A DNA stretch of 64,000 nt. Source: a beta proteobacterium AAP51. Its GTDB lineage: Bacteria; Pseudomonadota; Gammaproteobacteria; Burkholderiales; Burkholderiaceae_C. The stretch is from positions 44,676-108,675 of the forward strand of contig LJHT01000052.1 in assembly GCA_001295905.1 (NCBI GenBank). The letters are read 5' to 3'. Shown here in pieces: positions 52,138 through 60,990 of the stretch. The position numbers and the translations under genes were made by a program. A model generated the notes under the pieces. That model searched no databases and was not told where the DNA came from. It saw nothing but the letters and a program-made list of their open reading frames with translations. Every line of letters begins with the position of its first letter. The first letter of the stretch is position 1.

Positions 52138-53513
52138 GGCCCTCCAGCGCACTGGCGCTCTTGATGACGCTCGCCAGCTGGTGCTATGTTGCAGCGGCTG
52201 CAACGCCGACGCCGGCGGCACCTGCCTCGGCTGCCAGCGCCAGCGCGGCCCTGCCGCCCACGGGCGCCGGCCAGCGCATCTACGAACGCCTGCGCCCGCA
52301 ATTGCTGCAGGTGCGCACGCTGCTGAAGACGCAGGACAGCCAGTCCACCGTGGGTTCGGGTTTCCTCGTCGACGACGCCGGGCACATCGTCACCAACTAC
52401 CACGTGGTCAGCCAGTTCGCGCTGCAGCCTTCGCGCAACCGGCTGGTCTATGCCACGGTGGACGGCGGCCAGGGCGCGCTGCAGCTGCTGGCCTTCGACG
52501 TGGTGAATGACCTCGCGCTGCTCAAGCCCGTCGACCCCGCGCCGCTGGCCGGCCGCGGCTTCGTGGCGCTGCGCCCGGCCGCCGAGCCGCTGCCGCGCGG
52601 CGCCCGCATCTTCGCGCTGGGCAACCCGCTGGACGTGGGCTTTGCCGTGGCCGAGGGCAACTTCAACGGCCCGGTGGAACGCAGCTTCCTCGAAACCCTG
52701 TTCTTCGGCGGCAGCCTCAGCGGCGGCATGAGCGGCGGCCCGGCGCTGGACGATCAAGCCCGCCTCGTGGGAGTGAACGTGGCGGCGCGGCGCGATGGCG
52801 AGCAGGTGAGCTTTCTCGTGCCGGCCGACCGCGTGCGCGCCCTCATCGAACGCGGGCGCGGCGCCACACCCATCAGCACGCCGGCCTGGGCCGAGGTGAC
52901 GCGGCAGCTCATGGCGCACGAGGCCCAGCTCACCGATCGTTTCATCGGCCTGCCCTGGCGCCAGGCCGGCCACCCGCGCTATGCCATCCCGGTGCCGCAA
53001 GAGGCCTTCATGCGCTGCTGGGGCCGCGGTTCGTCGCAGGCCGTGCGCGGCCTGCAGTTCGAGCGCAGCGACTGCGAGATGGACAGCCGCATCTTCGTCA
53101 ACGGCGCGCTGCTCACCGGCTACCTCACGGTGCGCCACGAGGCCTACGACGGCAGCAAGCTCGGCGCGCTGCGCTTTGCGCAGCGCTACAGCGACAGCTT
53201 TCGCAACGAGTTCATGGGCCGCGACGACCGCCAGCGCACCGCCCCGCGCTGTGTCGAGCGCCAGGTGCACAGCGGCCCGTCCGGGCCCTCAGGGGGGCCG
53301 CTGCCACTGAAGGCCGTGATCTGCCTGCGCGCCTACAAGAAGCTGCCCGGCCTGCACGACCTGGCCGTGCTGGTGGCCACGCTGGACGGCACGCAGCAAG
53401 GCGTGCAGGGTCGGCTGGACGCCTACGGCCTCAGCGCCGCCAGCGCCCAGCGCCTGGCCCAGCATTACCTGGATGGCTTCGCATGGAACGCCCCGAACAA
53501 CGCGTCGCGCTGA
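52134..53513 (+). CDS. trypsin-like serine protease, exported
   Basis: 459 residues. A signal peptide ends near VAAAATPT. The S1C-type protease domain has His90 (VTNYHVV), Asp126 (VVNDLALL) and Ser200 (GGMSGGPAL), so it should be active. Instead of a PDZ domain it has a C-terminal part (about 255-459) with several cysteines (RCWGRG, RSDCEMD, RCVERQ, VICLRAY) of no family I recognise. It is probably periplasmic. It overlaps arginase by 4 bp and the FHA-protein gene by 31 bp, suggesting the three are made together. Confidence 0.88.
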   Translation: MRPSSALALLMTLASWCYVAAAATPTPAAPASAASASAALPPTGAGQRIYERLRPQLLQVRTLLKTQDSQSTVGSGFLVDDAGHIVTNYHVVSQFALQPSRNRLVYATVDGGQGALQLLAFDVVNDLALLKPVDPAPLAGRGFVALRPAAEPLPRGARIFALGNPLDVGFAVAEGNFNGPVERSFLETLFFGGSLSGGMSGGPALDDQARLVGVNVAARRDGEQVSFLVPADRVRALIERGRGATPISTPAWAEVTRQLMAHEAQLTDRFIGLPWRQAGHPRYAIPVPQEAFMRCWGRGSSQAVRGLQFERSDCEMDSRIFVNGALLTGYLTVRHEAYDGSKLGALRFAQRYSDSFRNEFMGRDDRQRTAPRCVERQVHSGPSGPSGGPLPLKAVICLRAYKKLPGLHDLAVLVATLDGTQQGVQGRLDAYGLSAASAQRLAQHYLDGFAWNAPNNASR

Positions 53514-54499
53514 TCGAGTGGCTCGACCGCGAAGGCCACGTGCAGCGCAGCGTGGACGTGGCCGCCTGGCCGCTGAGCCTGGGCCGCGCGCTCGACAACA
53601 CCGTGGTGCTGGACGACCCCTACCTGGCCGCCCACCACGCGCGCGTGCTGCCGGGCGAAGACGGCCGCCTGCTGCTGCAGGCCCTGCCCTCGCACAACGG
53701 CCTGCGGCTGGATGGGCGGGCGCTGGAAGGCCCGGCCCCTGTGCCGGCCGGTGGCGGCTTGCTGCAGCTGGGCCAGACCCGGCTGCGCCTGCGCGTGGCC
53801 GATGCCGATGCGGTGCTGGCCCCGGAAAAGCCGCTGCCCGCCACGCCGGCCCTCACGCGGCGCGGGCCGCTGCTGGCCGCAGGGGCGCTGATGGCGCTGG
53901 TGCTGGGCGGCCAGTGGCTGAGCCTGGACCCCGGTGCCGACTACACCGCCTGGCTGCCGCTGGTGCTGGGCCTGCCGGCGGTGGTGATGGTGTGGTGCGG
54001 CATCTGGGCGCTGCTGTCCAAGCTGTTCCAACACCGCTTCGACTTTTCCGGCCATCTGCGCATCGCGCTGCCCTGGCTGCTGGCGATGCAGCTGCAAGAC
54101 ATGCTGTGGCCGCAGCTCACCGCCGCACTGGCGCTGCCGGGCCTGTGGATGGCGGGCAGCCTGCTGGAAAACCTGCTGCTGATCGGGCTGCTGCACGCCC
54201 ACCTGCGCCACACGCTGCCGCCCTACCGGCGCGCGGTGACGGCGGTGGTGGCCGTGGCGGCCCTGGTGGGCCTGGGCCTCACCGCAGCCGTCACCTGGCG
54301 CGGCCACGACAGCCTGGTGGCCACGCCCTACATGAGCACCCTGCCCCTGCCCGCGCTGCAGCTCACGGGCACGGTGCCCAGCGCCACGCTGGTGCAGGAG
54401 ATGGCCCCGTTGGCCGAACGGCTGGCCGAGCGCGTGGAGCGCGCGCGCCAGGACGAAGCCGAGGGCCGGGGTGAAGGGGAAGACGAAGAAGGCGAGTAG
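53483..54499 (+). CDS. FHA-domain membrane protein
   Basis: 338 residues. The FHA domain (about 8-105) reads LSLGRALDNTVVLDDPYLAAHHARV and SHNGLRLDG. The arginine and asparagine for phosphothreonine binding are kept, but the usual SRxHA serine is replaced (AAHHA). Hydrophobic segments over about 130-275 give four or five membrane helices; a charged tail (QDEAEGRGEGEDEEGE) ends it. It would bind a phosphorylated partner at the membrane. Its start lies inside the protease gene (31-bp overlap). It is convergent with the PAS kinase gene. Confidence 0.85.
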   Translation: MERPEQRVALIEWLDREGHVQRSVDVAAWPLSLGRALDNTVVLDDPYLAAHHARVLPGEDGRLLLQALPSHNGLRLDGRALEGPAPVPAGGGLLQLGQTRLRLRVADADAVLAPEKPLPATPALTRRGPLLAAGALMALVLGGQWLSLDPGADYTAWLPLVLGLPAVVMVWCGIWALLSKLFQHRFDFSGHLRIALPWLLAMQLQDMLWPQLTAALALPGLWMAGSLLENLLLIGLLHAHLRHTLPPYRRAVTAVVAVAALVGLGLTAAVTWRGHDSLVATPYMSTLPLPALQLTGTVPSATLVQEMAPLAERLAERVERARQDEAEGRGEGEDEEGE

Positions 54500-54510
54500 C
54501 CGCTCGGGCC

Positions 54511-56655
54511 TCAACGCGGCTGCGGCGCCGCTGCGGCCTGCAGTTGCGCCAGCAGCATGTCCACCTCGGCCAGCGTGCGGGCCAGCTCCAGCGGCTTGGT
54601 CCAGTAGGCATGGAAGCCGGCCGCCAGCGCGCGCTGGCGCTCTTCGGCGTGCGCCGCGGCCGACACCACCACCGCCGGCACCTGCGCCAGCCCGGGCAGC
54701 GCGCGCAAGGCCTGCAGCAGCTGGTAGCCGTCACCATCGGGCAGGTGCAGGTCGATGAGCACCAGGTCGGGCGGCTGGGCCCGCGCCAGCTGCAAGGCAC
54801 TGGCCATGTCGGTGGCCACCTGAAGTTGGGCAGCGGGGCGCAGCGCCACGATGGCCTGCATCAGCAGCGCATTGACCTCGTTGTCTTCCGCATACAGCAG
54901 GCGCCAGGGCCGCACGGGCGCGGCGGCCGCCGACGCGGCCGAGGCCCCCCCCTTGGCTTCCTTGGCTTCCTTGGCTCCCGTGGCCGCCGTGGCCGACACA
55001 GGCACCGATGCCGGCACAGCTGCATCTGCCGCATCGGTCGCATCGGTCGCATCCACCGCTGCAGCCGCCGGGGCCGCCGGGGCCGTCAAGGGAGCCGCGG
55101 GCAGCCACACCGTGAACTCCGAACCCACGCCCAGCGTGCTGCGCACGCGCAGCTGCCCACCCATCAGCGTGACCAGGCCGCGTGCGATGACCAGGCCCAG
55201 GCCCGAGCCGGGTGTGGCCGTGCGCTCGGCGCCCAGGCGGTTGAAGGGCTCGAAGAGGCCGGCCTGCTGGGCCGGGCTGAGGCCCTGCCCGGTGTCGGTG
55301 ACGACGAAGGCCACGCCCGCGTCCTCTTCCCGCAGCTGCAGCACCACGCGGCCGCCGCGCGGGGTGTACTTGACGGCATTGGAGAGCAACGCGCCCAGCA
55401 CCTGCAGCAGGCGCCGTGCATCGGCCTGCACCTGCAAGGCCGGCGCGGCCTCGGCCCCGTGCGTCGGCAGCAGCGGCCCCACCAGGCCCAGGCCGCCGGA
55501 CAGGGCCGCCGGGCCGGCCATGCCCAGGGCATGCCGCGCCACGTCCAGCGCCGGCACGGGGGCCAGGTGCACGCGGAACTGCCCGCTGTCGATGGCGTTG
55601 AGGTCGAGCACCTCGTCCACCAGCTCCAGCAGCGTGCGGCCGGCTGATTCGATGGTCTGCACGCGCTGCAGCTGTTCGGGGCTGAGGCCCTCGGCTTCTT
55701 CGTGGGCCAGCAGCTGCGCAAAACCGAGGATGCCGTTGAGCGGGGTGCGCAGCTCGTGGCTCACGCGGGCCAGGAAGGCACTGCGGGCCCGCGCCGCGCC
55801 TTCGGCGGCATGCTGGCGCGCCATCGCCTCTTCGAGCTCGACACGGGCGCTGATGTCGCCCACATGGCCGTGCCACAGCGTGTGCCCGTCGGCCAGGCCC
55901 CGCGGCGTGGCATGCAATTCGTGCCACACCGCCTTGGGCTGGGCGCCTGGCTGGGCGGCGTCTGGCGCCAGGCCAGGCCCTGCACCGGGCAGCGGCTGCA
56001 CGCGGAAACGCACCTGCCACGGGCCCAGCGTGGCCCGCGCGGCCTGCAACGACGCGGCCAGCGCCGCCCGGTCTTCCGGGTGCACATGGCGGAACACGGC
56101 TTCGGCACTGCGCGCCGCAGCCTCGGCCGATTCACCGTAGAGCGTGCGAATGGCCTCGCTGGCGTAGGGAAAGCGGGCGTCCTGCAACGCAGGCGGCACC
56201 CACAGCTGGAAGATCATGTAGGGCGCCAGGTCGGCGGCGCGGCGCACGCGCAGCATGTCTTCCTCGAGCCGGCGGCGTTCACGCACTGGCACCAGCACGG
56301 CGTCGAAGGCGGCCCCGGTGCCGGCATCGCGGCGCGCGTACATCAGCACATGCACCTGCTCGCCGCGGGCGGCCTGCAGGACGAGGGCCACCTCGTCATC
56401 GCGCCCGTTCAGGCGCAGCAGGGGCAGCACACGTGTCTGGAAGATCACGCGCGAGGGCACCGTCAGCAAGGCATCGGCCGGCTGGCCCAGCAGCGCCTGC
56501 ACCGGGCGCCCCAGCATCTGCGCCAGCGCCTCATTGGCCGCCGCCACGCGGCCCTGGCCGTCTGTGCGCAGCACCCCCACCGGCAGCGCCCCGGCCTCCG
56601 GCAGCGCTGCAGTGCGAGGGGCGGTGTCTGCGGGCTGGGGGGCGGGGTGCGGCAT
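54511..56655 (-). CDS. PAS-domain hybrid histidine kinase (RsbQ-linked)
   Basis: 714 residues, no membrane segment. An N-terminal PAS (about 20-130) carries VPSRVIFQTRVLPLLRLNGRDDEV, the pattern I associate with PAS domains paired with RsbQ hydrolases. It is followed by a short coil (RRRLEEDMLRVRRAADLAP), a second PAS-like region (about 145-275) and a HisKA with His300 in FLARVSHELRTPLNGIL. The ATPase part has SNAVKYTPRGG and DTGQGLSPA. After a Thr/Ala/Lys-rich linker (about 530-590) a receiver domain carries Asp635 (LVLIDLHLPDG). The RsbQ-type gene is 16 bp upstream on the same strand. The output may be an unlinked regulator, since no DNA-binding domain is present. Confidence 0.92.
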   Translation of the reverse strand: MPHPAPQPADTAPRTAALPEAGALPVGVLRTDGQGRVAAANEALAQMLGRPVQALLGQPADALLTVPSRVIFQTRVLPLLRLNGRDDEVALVLQAARGEQVHVLMYARRDAGTGAAFDAVLVPVRERRRLEEDMLRVRRAADLAPYMIFQLWVPPALQDARFPYASEAIRTLYGESAEAAARSAEAVFRHVHPEDRAALAASLQAARATLGPWQVRFRVQPLPGAGPGLAPDAAQPGAQPKAVWHELHATPRGLADGHTLWHGHVGDISARVELEEAMARQHAAEGAARARSAFLARVSHELRTPLNGILGFAQLLAHEEAEGLSPEQLQRVQTIESAGRTLLELVDEVLDLNAIDSGQFRVHLAPVPALDVARHALGMAGPAALSGGLGLVGPLLPTHGAEAAPALQVQADARRLLQVLGALLSNAVKYTPRGGRVVLQLREEDAGVAFVVTDTGQGLSPAQQAGLFEPFNRLGAERTATPGSGLGLVIARGLVTLMGGQLRVRSTLGVGSEFTVWLPAAPLTAPAAPAAAAVDATDATDAADAAVPASVPVSATAATGAKEAKEAKGGASAASAAAAPVRPWRLLYAEDNEVNALLMQAIVALRPAAQLQVATDMASALQLARAQPPDLVLIDLHLPDGDGYQLLQALRALPGLAQVPAVVVSAAAHAEERQRALAAGFHAYWTKPLELARTLAEVDMLLAQLQAAAAPQPR

Positions 56656-56671
56656 GCAGGCCTGCTTCAGC

Positions 56672-57478
56672 TCATGCCGCCGGGCGCAGGTGTCGGCGCA
56701 TCACCTCGATGGTGAGCGCCGGGTCGGTGAGGTGCGGGCAGTGACCCACGGTGTCCATCACCGCCAGCGTGCTGCCGGGCAGCTGCTGGTGCATGAAGGC
56801 GCCGACGCCGGGCGGCGCGATGGCGTCGGTGGCGGCCTGCATCACCAGGCTGGGCACACGCAGCTGCGGCAGCACGTGACGGTGGTCGGCCAGGAACACG
56901 GCGCGCGCGAAGCGGCGGGTGATGTAGGGGTCGGCGGCGCAGAAGCTCGCCTTCAGCTCGTCGGTCAGGGGCTGGGGGCTGTCGGCCCCCATCACCGCCG
57001 GGGCCAGGAAGCTGGCCCAGCCCTGCGGGCTGCTTTCCATCAGGTCGAGCAGGCCGTCGATGTCGGCCCGGCTGAAGCCGCCGGTGTAGCCGGGCGGGTC
57101 GTCCAGGTAGCGCGGCGAAGGGCACAGCAGCAGCAACTGCGAGAAGCGCTGCGGCTGCTCGATGGCGGCCAGCACGCCGATCATCGCGCTGACCGAATGG
57201 CCGACGAAGACCACGTCTTGCAGGTCCAGCGTCTGCAGGATGAGGTTCACGTCCTCGGCATAACCTTCGATGCGTGCGTGGCGCTGTTCGTCGTAGGCGC
57301 GGATGTCGGCACGGCCGCAACCCACGTGGTCGAAGAGCACCACGCGGTGGTCGGCCTCGAAGGCCGGCGCCACGAAGCGCCACATCTGCTGGTCACACCC
57401 GAAACCGTGGGCGAAGACCATGGGCCGGCGGCCTGAACCGCTTTGCACGATGTGATTCTTGCGGATGATGTCCTGCAT
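56672..57478 (-). CDS. RsbQ-type alpha/beta hydrolase
   Basis: 268 residues, the length of Bacillus RsbQ and of plant KAI2/D14 receptors. Catalytic triad: Ser95 in VFVGHSVSAMIG, Asp218 in AATDAIAPP and His246 in TVGHCPHL, each one position from the RsbQ triad. Start region HIVQSGSGRRPMVFAHGFGCDQQMW and FDHVGCGRADIRAYDEQRH also match. In Bacillus, RsbQ acts with the PAS protein RsbP to signal energy stress, probably by making or presenting a ligand. Here the adjacent gene encodes a PAS histidine kinase, so the same front end seems wired to a phosphorelay. It is divergent from the peptide-binding protein gene. Confidence 0.93.
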   Translation of the reverse strand: MQDIIRKNHIVQSGSGRRPMVFAHGFGCDQQMWRFVAPAFEADHRVVLFDHVGCGRADIRAYDEQRHARIEGYAEDVNLILQTLDLQDVVFVGHSVSAMIGVLAAIEQPQRFSQLLLLCPSPRYLDDPPGYTGGFSRADIDGLLDLMESSPQGWASFLAPAVMGADSPQPLTDELKASFCAADPYITRRFARAVFLADHRHVLPQLRVPSLVMQAATDAIAPPGVGAFMHQQLPGSTLAVMDTVGHCPHLTDPALTIEVMRRHLRPAA

Positions 57479-57570
57479 CTGCGCTTCTCCTGGGGGCGGG
57501 CTAGCCCCAGCCTAGCGTTGAAGCCCACCCCGTGACAATACGATCATTCCTGCCCATCCAAGCCCGAACC

Positions 57571-59166
57571 ATGCGCCTTTGCGCCCTGCTTTTCTTCGCT
57601 TGCACCCTGGCCCTGGCACTGAAGGCGCCTGCCCAAGCTGCCCCGCCCACCGCCGCGCTGCGCGTGGCCAGCGCCTTCGACGCGCAGACCATGGACCCGC
57701 ACGCCGTGGCGCTGCTGTACCACTCCAGAGTCTCCACGCAGATCTACGAAGGGCTGGTGAATCGCGACGAGAAGTACCGGCTCGAACCGGCGCTGGCCTT
57801 GTCGTGGCAAATGACTTCGCCGCTCACCTGGCGCTTCAAGCTGCGGCCGGGGGTCACTTTCCATGACGGCACGCCCTTCACGGCCGACGACGCCGTGTTC
57901 TCGCTGCTGCGCGCCACCCAGCCGCCTTCGCAGCGCGCCTTCCAGCTCAGCGGCATCGCAGCGGTGAAGAAGGTCGACCCCCTCACCATCGACGTTCAAC
58001 TGCAAAGCCCCGACGCGGTGCTGCCCGAGAAGCTCAGCTTCATCGGCATGATGAGCAAGGCCTGGGCCGACAAGCACGGCGTGCAACGTGCGCAAGATTT
58101 CAACGCCAAGCAGGAAACCCACGCCAACCGCGATGCCAACGGCACCGGCCCCTTCCGGCTGGAGCGGCACGAACCCGATGTACGCACCGTGCTGCGCCGC
58201 CACGCCGCCTGGTGGGGCTGGGCCGACAGGCGCAGCGGCAACGTCGGCGAGGTGAGCTTCGTCGTCATCAAGAGCGACGCCACGCGCCTGGCGGCCCTGG
58301 CCTCGGGCGAGGTCGACCTCGTGCTCGACCCGCCCTACCAGGACATCCGCCGCCTGCAGAACACCCCCGGCATCACGCTGACACAAAGCCCCGACATCGG
58401 CCAGCAGTACCTGGGCTTCGACCAGAGCCGCCCCGAGCTGGAAGGCAGCGACGTGAAGGGCCGCAACCCCTTCAAGGACCTGCGAGTGCGCCAGGCCGTC
58501 TACCACGCCATCAACGTGCCGCTGATCGTCGACAAGGTGCTGCGCGGCCAGGCCCAGCCCACCGGCGCCTTCCTCTCGCCGATGGTGGACGGCAGCCCGG
58601 CCGAACTCGACAAGCGCCTGCCCTACGACCCGGCGCGCGCACGCAAGCTGCTGGCCGAGGCCGGCTACCCCAACGGCTTTTCCGTACCGCTGGACTGCGT
58701 GAACGTGGCCTGGCGCGAGAACGTCTGCCAGGCCGTGGCGGCCATGCTCACGCAGGTGGGCATACGCACGCAACTGCGCAGCAGCCCCAGCACGCAGTTC
58801 TTCCCGCGCCTGACCAGCGGCAACACGCCTTTCTTCGAAGTGGGTTGGACACCGCTGCCCGATGCCTGGAATTCGCTGAACGGCCTGATGCGCAGCTACA
58901 GCCGCGACGGCCAGGGCACCTTCAACGCCGGCCGCTACAGCAACCCGAAGCTCGACGCGCTGATCGACGGCCTGCGCGTGGAACCCGACCTCACGCGGCG
59001 CCGCGCGATGGTCACCACCACGCTGCGGCTGGCGGCCGAAGACCTGCCGCTCATTCCGCTGTACCGCCGTACGCTCACCTGGGCCATGGCCAAGAAAGTG
59101 AGCGTGGTGCCCTGGCCCAACGACCAGGTGGAACTGCGCTGGGTGCGCGTGGCCGCCACGCGCTGA
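57571..59166 (+). CDS. ABC transporter substrate-binding protein (SBP_bac_5, peptide/nickel type)
   Basis: 531 residues from ATG 57571; a GTG at 57532 would add 13 residues before the signal peptide LCALLFFACTLALALKAPAQA. The mature part shows LRVASAFDAQTMDPHA, IYEGLVNRDEKYRLEPALALSW and WRFKLRPGVTFHDGTPFTADDAVFSL, the family-5 signature for oligopeptide, glutathione or nickel binding. No permease or ATPase genes are nearby, so it is an orphan. It starts 92 bp from the divergent RsbQ-type gene and might be under common control. Confidence 0.93.
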   Translation: MRLCALLFFACTLALALKAPAQAAPPTAALRVASAFDAQTMDPHAVALLYHSRVSTQIYEGLVNRDEKYRLEPALALSWQMTSPLTWRFKLRPGVTFHDGTPFTADDAVFSLLRATQPPSQRAFQLSGIAAVKKVDPLTIDVQLQSPDAVLPEKLSFIGMMSKAWADKHGVQRAQDFNAKQETHANRDANGTGPFRLERHEPDVRTVLRRHAAWWGWADRRSGNVGEVSFVVIKSDATRLAALASGEVDLVLDPPYQDIRRLQNTPGITLTQSPDIGQQYLGFDQSRPELEGSDVKGRNPFKDLRVRQAVYHAINVPLIVDKVLRGQAQPTGAFLSPMVDGSPAELDKRLPYDPARARKLLAEAGYPNGFSVPLDCVNVAWRENVCQAVAAMLTQVGIRTQLRSSPSTQFFPRLTSGNTPFFEVGWTPLPDAWNSLNGLMRSYSRDGQGTFNAGRYSNPKLDALIDGLRVEPDLTRRRAMVTTTLRLAAEDLPLIPLYRRTLTWAMAKKVSVVPWPNDQVELRWVRVAATR

Positions 59167-59183
59167 AGGCGGAAAATGCGGGC

Positions 59184-59996
59184 ATGAGCCACCCCAAGCC
59201 GCTATTGATCGGCGCTTCGGCGCGCATCTACTACCCCGGCAGCGCCGGCCACCCTGCCACCGGGGTGTGGAGCAAGACGCTGCACTACCTGGAACAGGGC
59301 GTGGCCCACTGGCTGCTGGGCGGCGGCGCGGTGCCGGTGATGGTGCCGGCGGTGGATGCCGAGAGCATCGTGCAGCGTAGCGAGATCGACCTGGCCGACT
59401 ACGCCGAAGCGCTGGACGGCCTGGTGCTGCAGGGCGGCAACGACGTCGCGCCCGAAAGCTACGGCGAAACCCCGCTGCACCCCGAATGGCATGGCGACCG
59501 CGTGCGCGACCGCTATGAGCGCGACCTCATCCAGGCCTTCGTCGATGCCGGCAAGCCCGTCTTCGGCATCTGCCGCGGCCTTCAGCTGCTGAACGTGCAC
59601 TTCGGCGGCACGCTGTTCCAGGACATCGAAACCCAGCGGCCCGAAGCGGCGCAGCACCGCATGCTGGGCCGCTACGAACACCACCACCACGCGGTGGAGT
59701 TCGTGCCGGGCACCCACCTGGCCGCGCTGTTTCCGGGCCTGGCGCGCATCACCACCAACAGCATCCACCACCAGGGCATCAAGCAACTCGCGCCCGATTT
59801 CGTGGTGGAAGCACGCTGTGCCGACGACGGCCTGGTCGAGGCCATCCGCTGGCGCGGCCCCAGCTTCGTGGCCGGCGTGCAATGGCACCCCGAGTTCCAC
59901 GAGCCCGGCCACCCGCACACGGTGGACGACCGCGTGCTGCTGCAAGACTTCCTGGCCGCCGCCCGCGCAGCGCAAGCCGGCCGGCAACAAGCCTGA
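59184..59996 (+). CDS. puuD: class I glutamine amidotransferase-like gamma-glutamyl-GABA hydrolase
   Basis: 270 residues. Cysteine nucleophile in VFGICRGLQLLNVHFGGTL and the His/Glu pair in GVQWHPEFHEP form the C-H-E triad. LDGLVLQGGNDVAPESYG and SIHHQGIKQLAPDF match the PuuD/peptidase C26 group. The enzyme frees GABA or a related amine from its gamma-glutamyl conjugate in putrescine degradation. Other puu genes are not adjacent; a GabD-like enzyme lies at 3.0 kb. GAAAAT ends 6 nt before the ATG and no ribosome binding site is seen. Confidence 0.9.
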   Translation: MSHPKPLLIGASARIYYPGSAGHPATGVWSKTLHYLEQGVAHWLLGGGAVPVMVPAVDAESIVQRSEIDLADYAEALDGLVLQGGNDVAPESYGETPLHPEWHGDRVRDRYERDLIQAFVDAGKPVFGICRGLQLLNVHFGGTLFQDIETQRPEAAQHRMLGRYEHHHHAVEFVPGTHLAALFPGLARITTNSIHHQGIKQLAPDFVVEARCADDGLVEAIRWRGPSFVAGVQWHPEFHEPGHPHTVDDRVLLQDFLAAARAAQAGRQQA

Positions 59997-60048
59997 AAAC
60001 ACCACGGTGAAACAAGGCTGACGCAAGACCATGCGCAGAATGCAGCGC

Positions 60049-60972
60049 ATGCTTCATTTGCTGGTTCAGCTCAGCGACACCCACATCGGCCCCGGCGGCC
60101 AGCCCTTGCCCAGCGGCGTGGACACCGCCGCCCTGCTGCGCAGTGCCGTGGCCGCGGTGCTGCGGCTGCCGCAGCCGCCCGCCGCCGTGCTGCTGAGCGG
60201 CGACCTCGTCGACGACGGCAGCCCCGCAGCCTATGCCGCGCTGCGCGAGCTGCTGGCGCCCCTGCCCTGCCCGGTGTGGCCCATGCCCGGCAACCATGAC
60301 GCACGCGAGGCGCTGCGCGCCGCCTTTGCCGATGTGCCCGAGCTGCGGCAAACGGCAGGCGAAGACTTCATCCAGTTCCAGGCGCAGCTGCCCGGCCTGC
60401 GTTTGCTGGCGCTGGACACGCTGCAGCCCGGCGCCGCGGCCGGCGCCTTGTGCGCGCGCCGCCTGGCCTGGCTGCAGGCGGCGCTGCAGAGCGACCCCCG
60501 CACCCCCGTGCTGCTGGCCTTGCACCACCCGCCCTTCGAAACCCACCTGCCGGGCATGGACCGCATGCGCCTGTTGCAGGGCGCGCCCGAACTGGCCGCG
60601 CTGCTGGCGCGCCACCCGCAAGTGCAACGCGTGGTGTGCGGCCATCTGCACCGCAGCATGCAGCGGCTGTGGGCCGGCACGCTGGTGCAGAGCGCACCCT
60701 CCACGGCGCACCACATCGCGCTGGCGCTGGGCGCCGGCCCGGCATCGCCGCCCGGCGAAGGCTGGACGCTGGAGCCGCCGGGCTTCCTGGTGCATGCCTG
60801 GCGCACGCCGCCCAAGACCCTGCCCGACAGCCAGCCCGACAGCCCGCCCAACAGCTCGCCCATGGACGCCCATGCGACCGCCGCAGGCCCCTTCCCCACC
60901 CCCGACCTGCAACTGGTCACGCACCTGGCCTTCAGCCAGCCCGCGCCCGGTCCCTTCGGCTGGGACGATTGA
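60049..60972 (+). CDS. CpdA-like metallophosphoesterase (cyclic-nucleotide phosphodiesterase type)
   Basis: 307 residues from MLHLLVQLSDTHIG. Dinuclear metal site motifs in order: QLSDTHIG (DxH), LLSGDLVDDG (GDxxD), MPGNHDARE (GNHD/E), LALHHPPF and VVCGHLHRSM (GHxH). The order and length fit class III phosphodiesterases such as CpdA, which hydrolyse cAMP, though other phosphodiesters are possible. A Pro/Ser-rich segment (about 255-285) sits in the tail. A CAGAAT box ends 7 nt before the ATG, the same arrangement as at gabD. The UMF1 transporter gene follows 18 bp downstream. Confidence 0.9.
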   Translation: MLHLLVQLSDTHIGPGGQPLPSGVDTAALLRSAVAAVLRLPQPPAAVLLSGDLVDDGSPAAYAALRELLAPLPCPVWPMPGNHDAREALRAAFADVPELRQTAGEDFIQFQAQLPGLRLLALDTLQPGAAAGALCARRLAWLQAALQSDPRTPVLLALHHPPFETHLPGMDRMRLLQGAPELAALLARHPQVQRVVCGHLHRSMQRLWAGTLVQSAPSTAHHIALALGAGPASPPGEGWTLEPPGFLVHAWRTPPKTLPDSQPDSPPNSSPMDAHATAAGPFPTPDLQLVTHLAFSQPAPGPFGWDD

Positions 60973-60990
60973 ACCCGGAGCCCGCACCCG

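Noticed and set aside
54960..55060. Repeated GCATCGGTC and CCTTGGCTT strings as regulatory iterons
   Set aside because: They are in-frame codon repeats in the flexible linker of the hybrid kinase.
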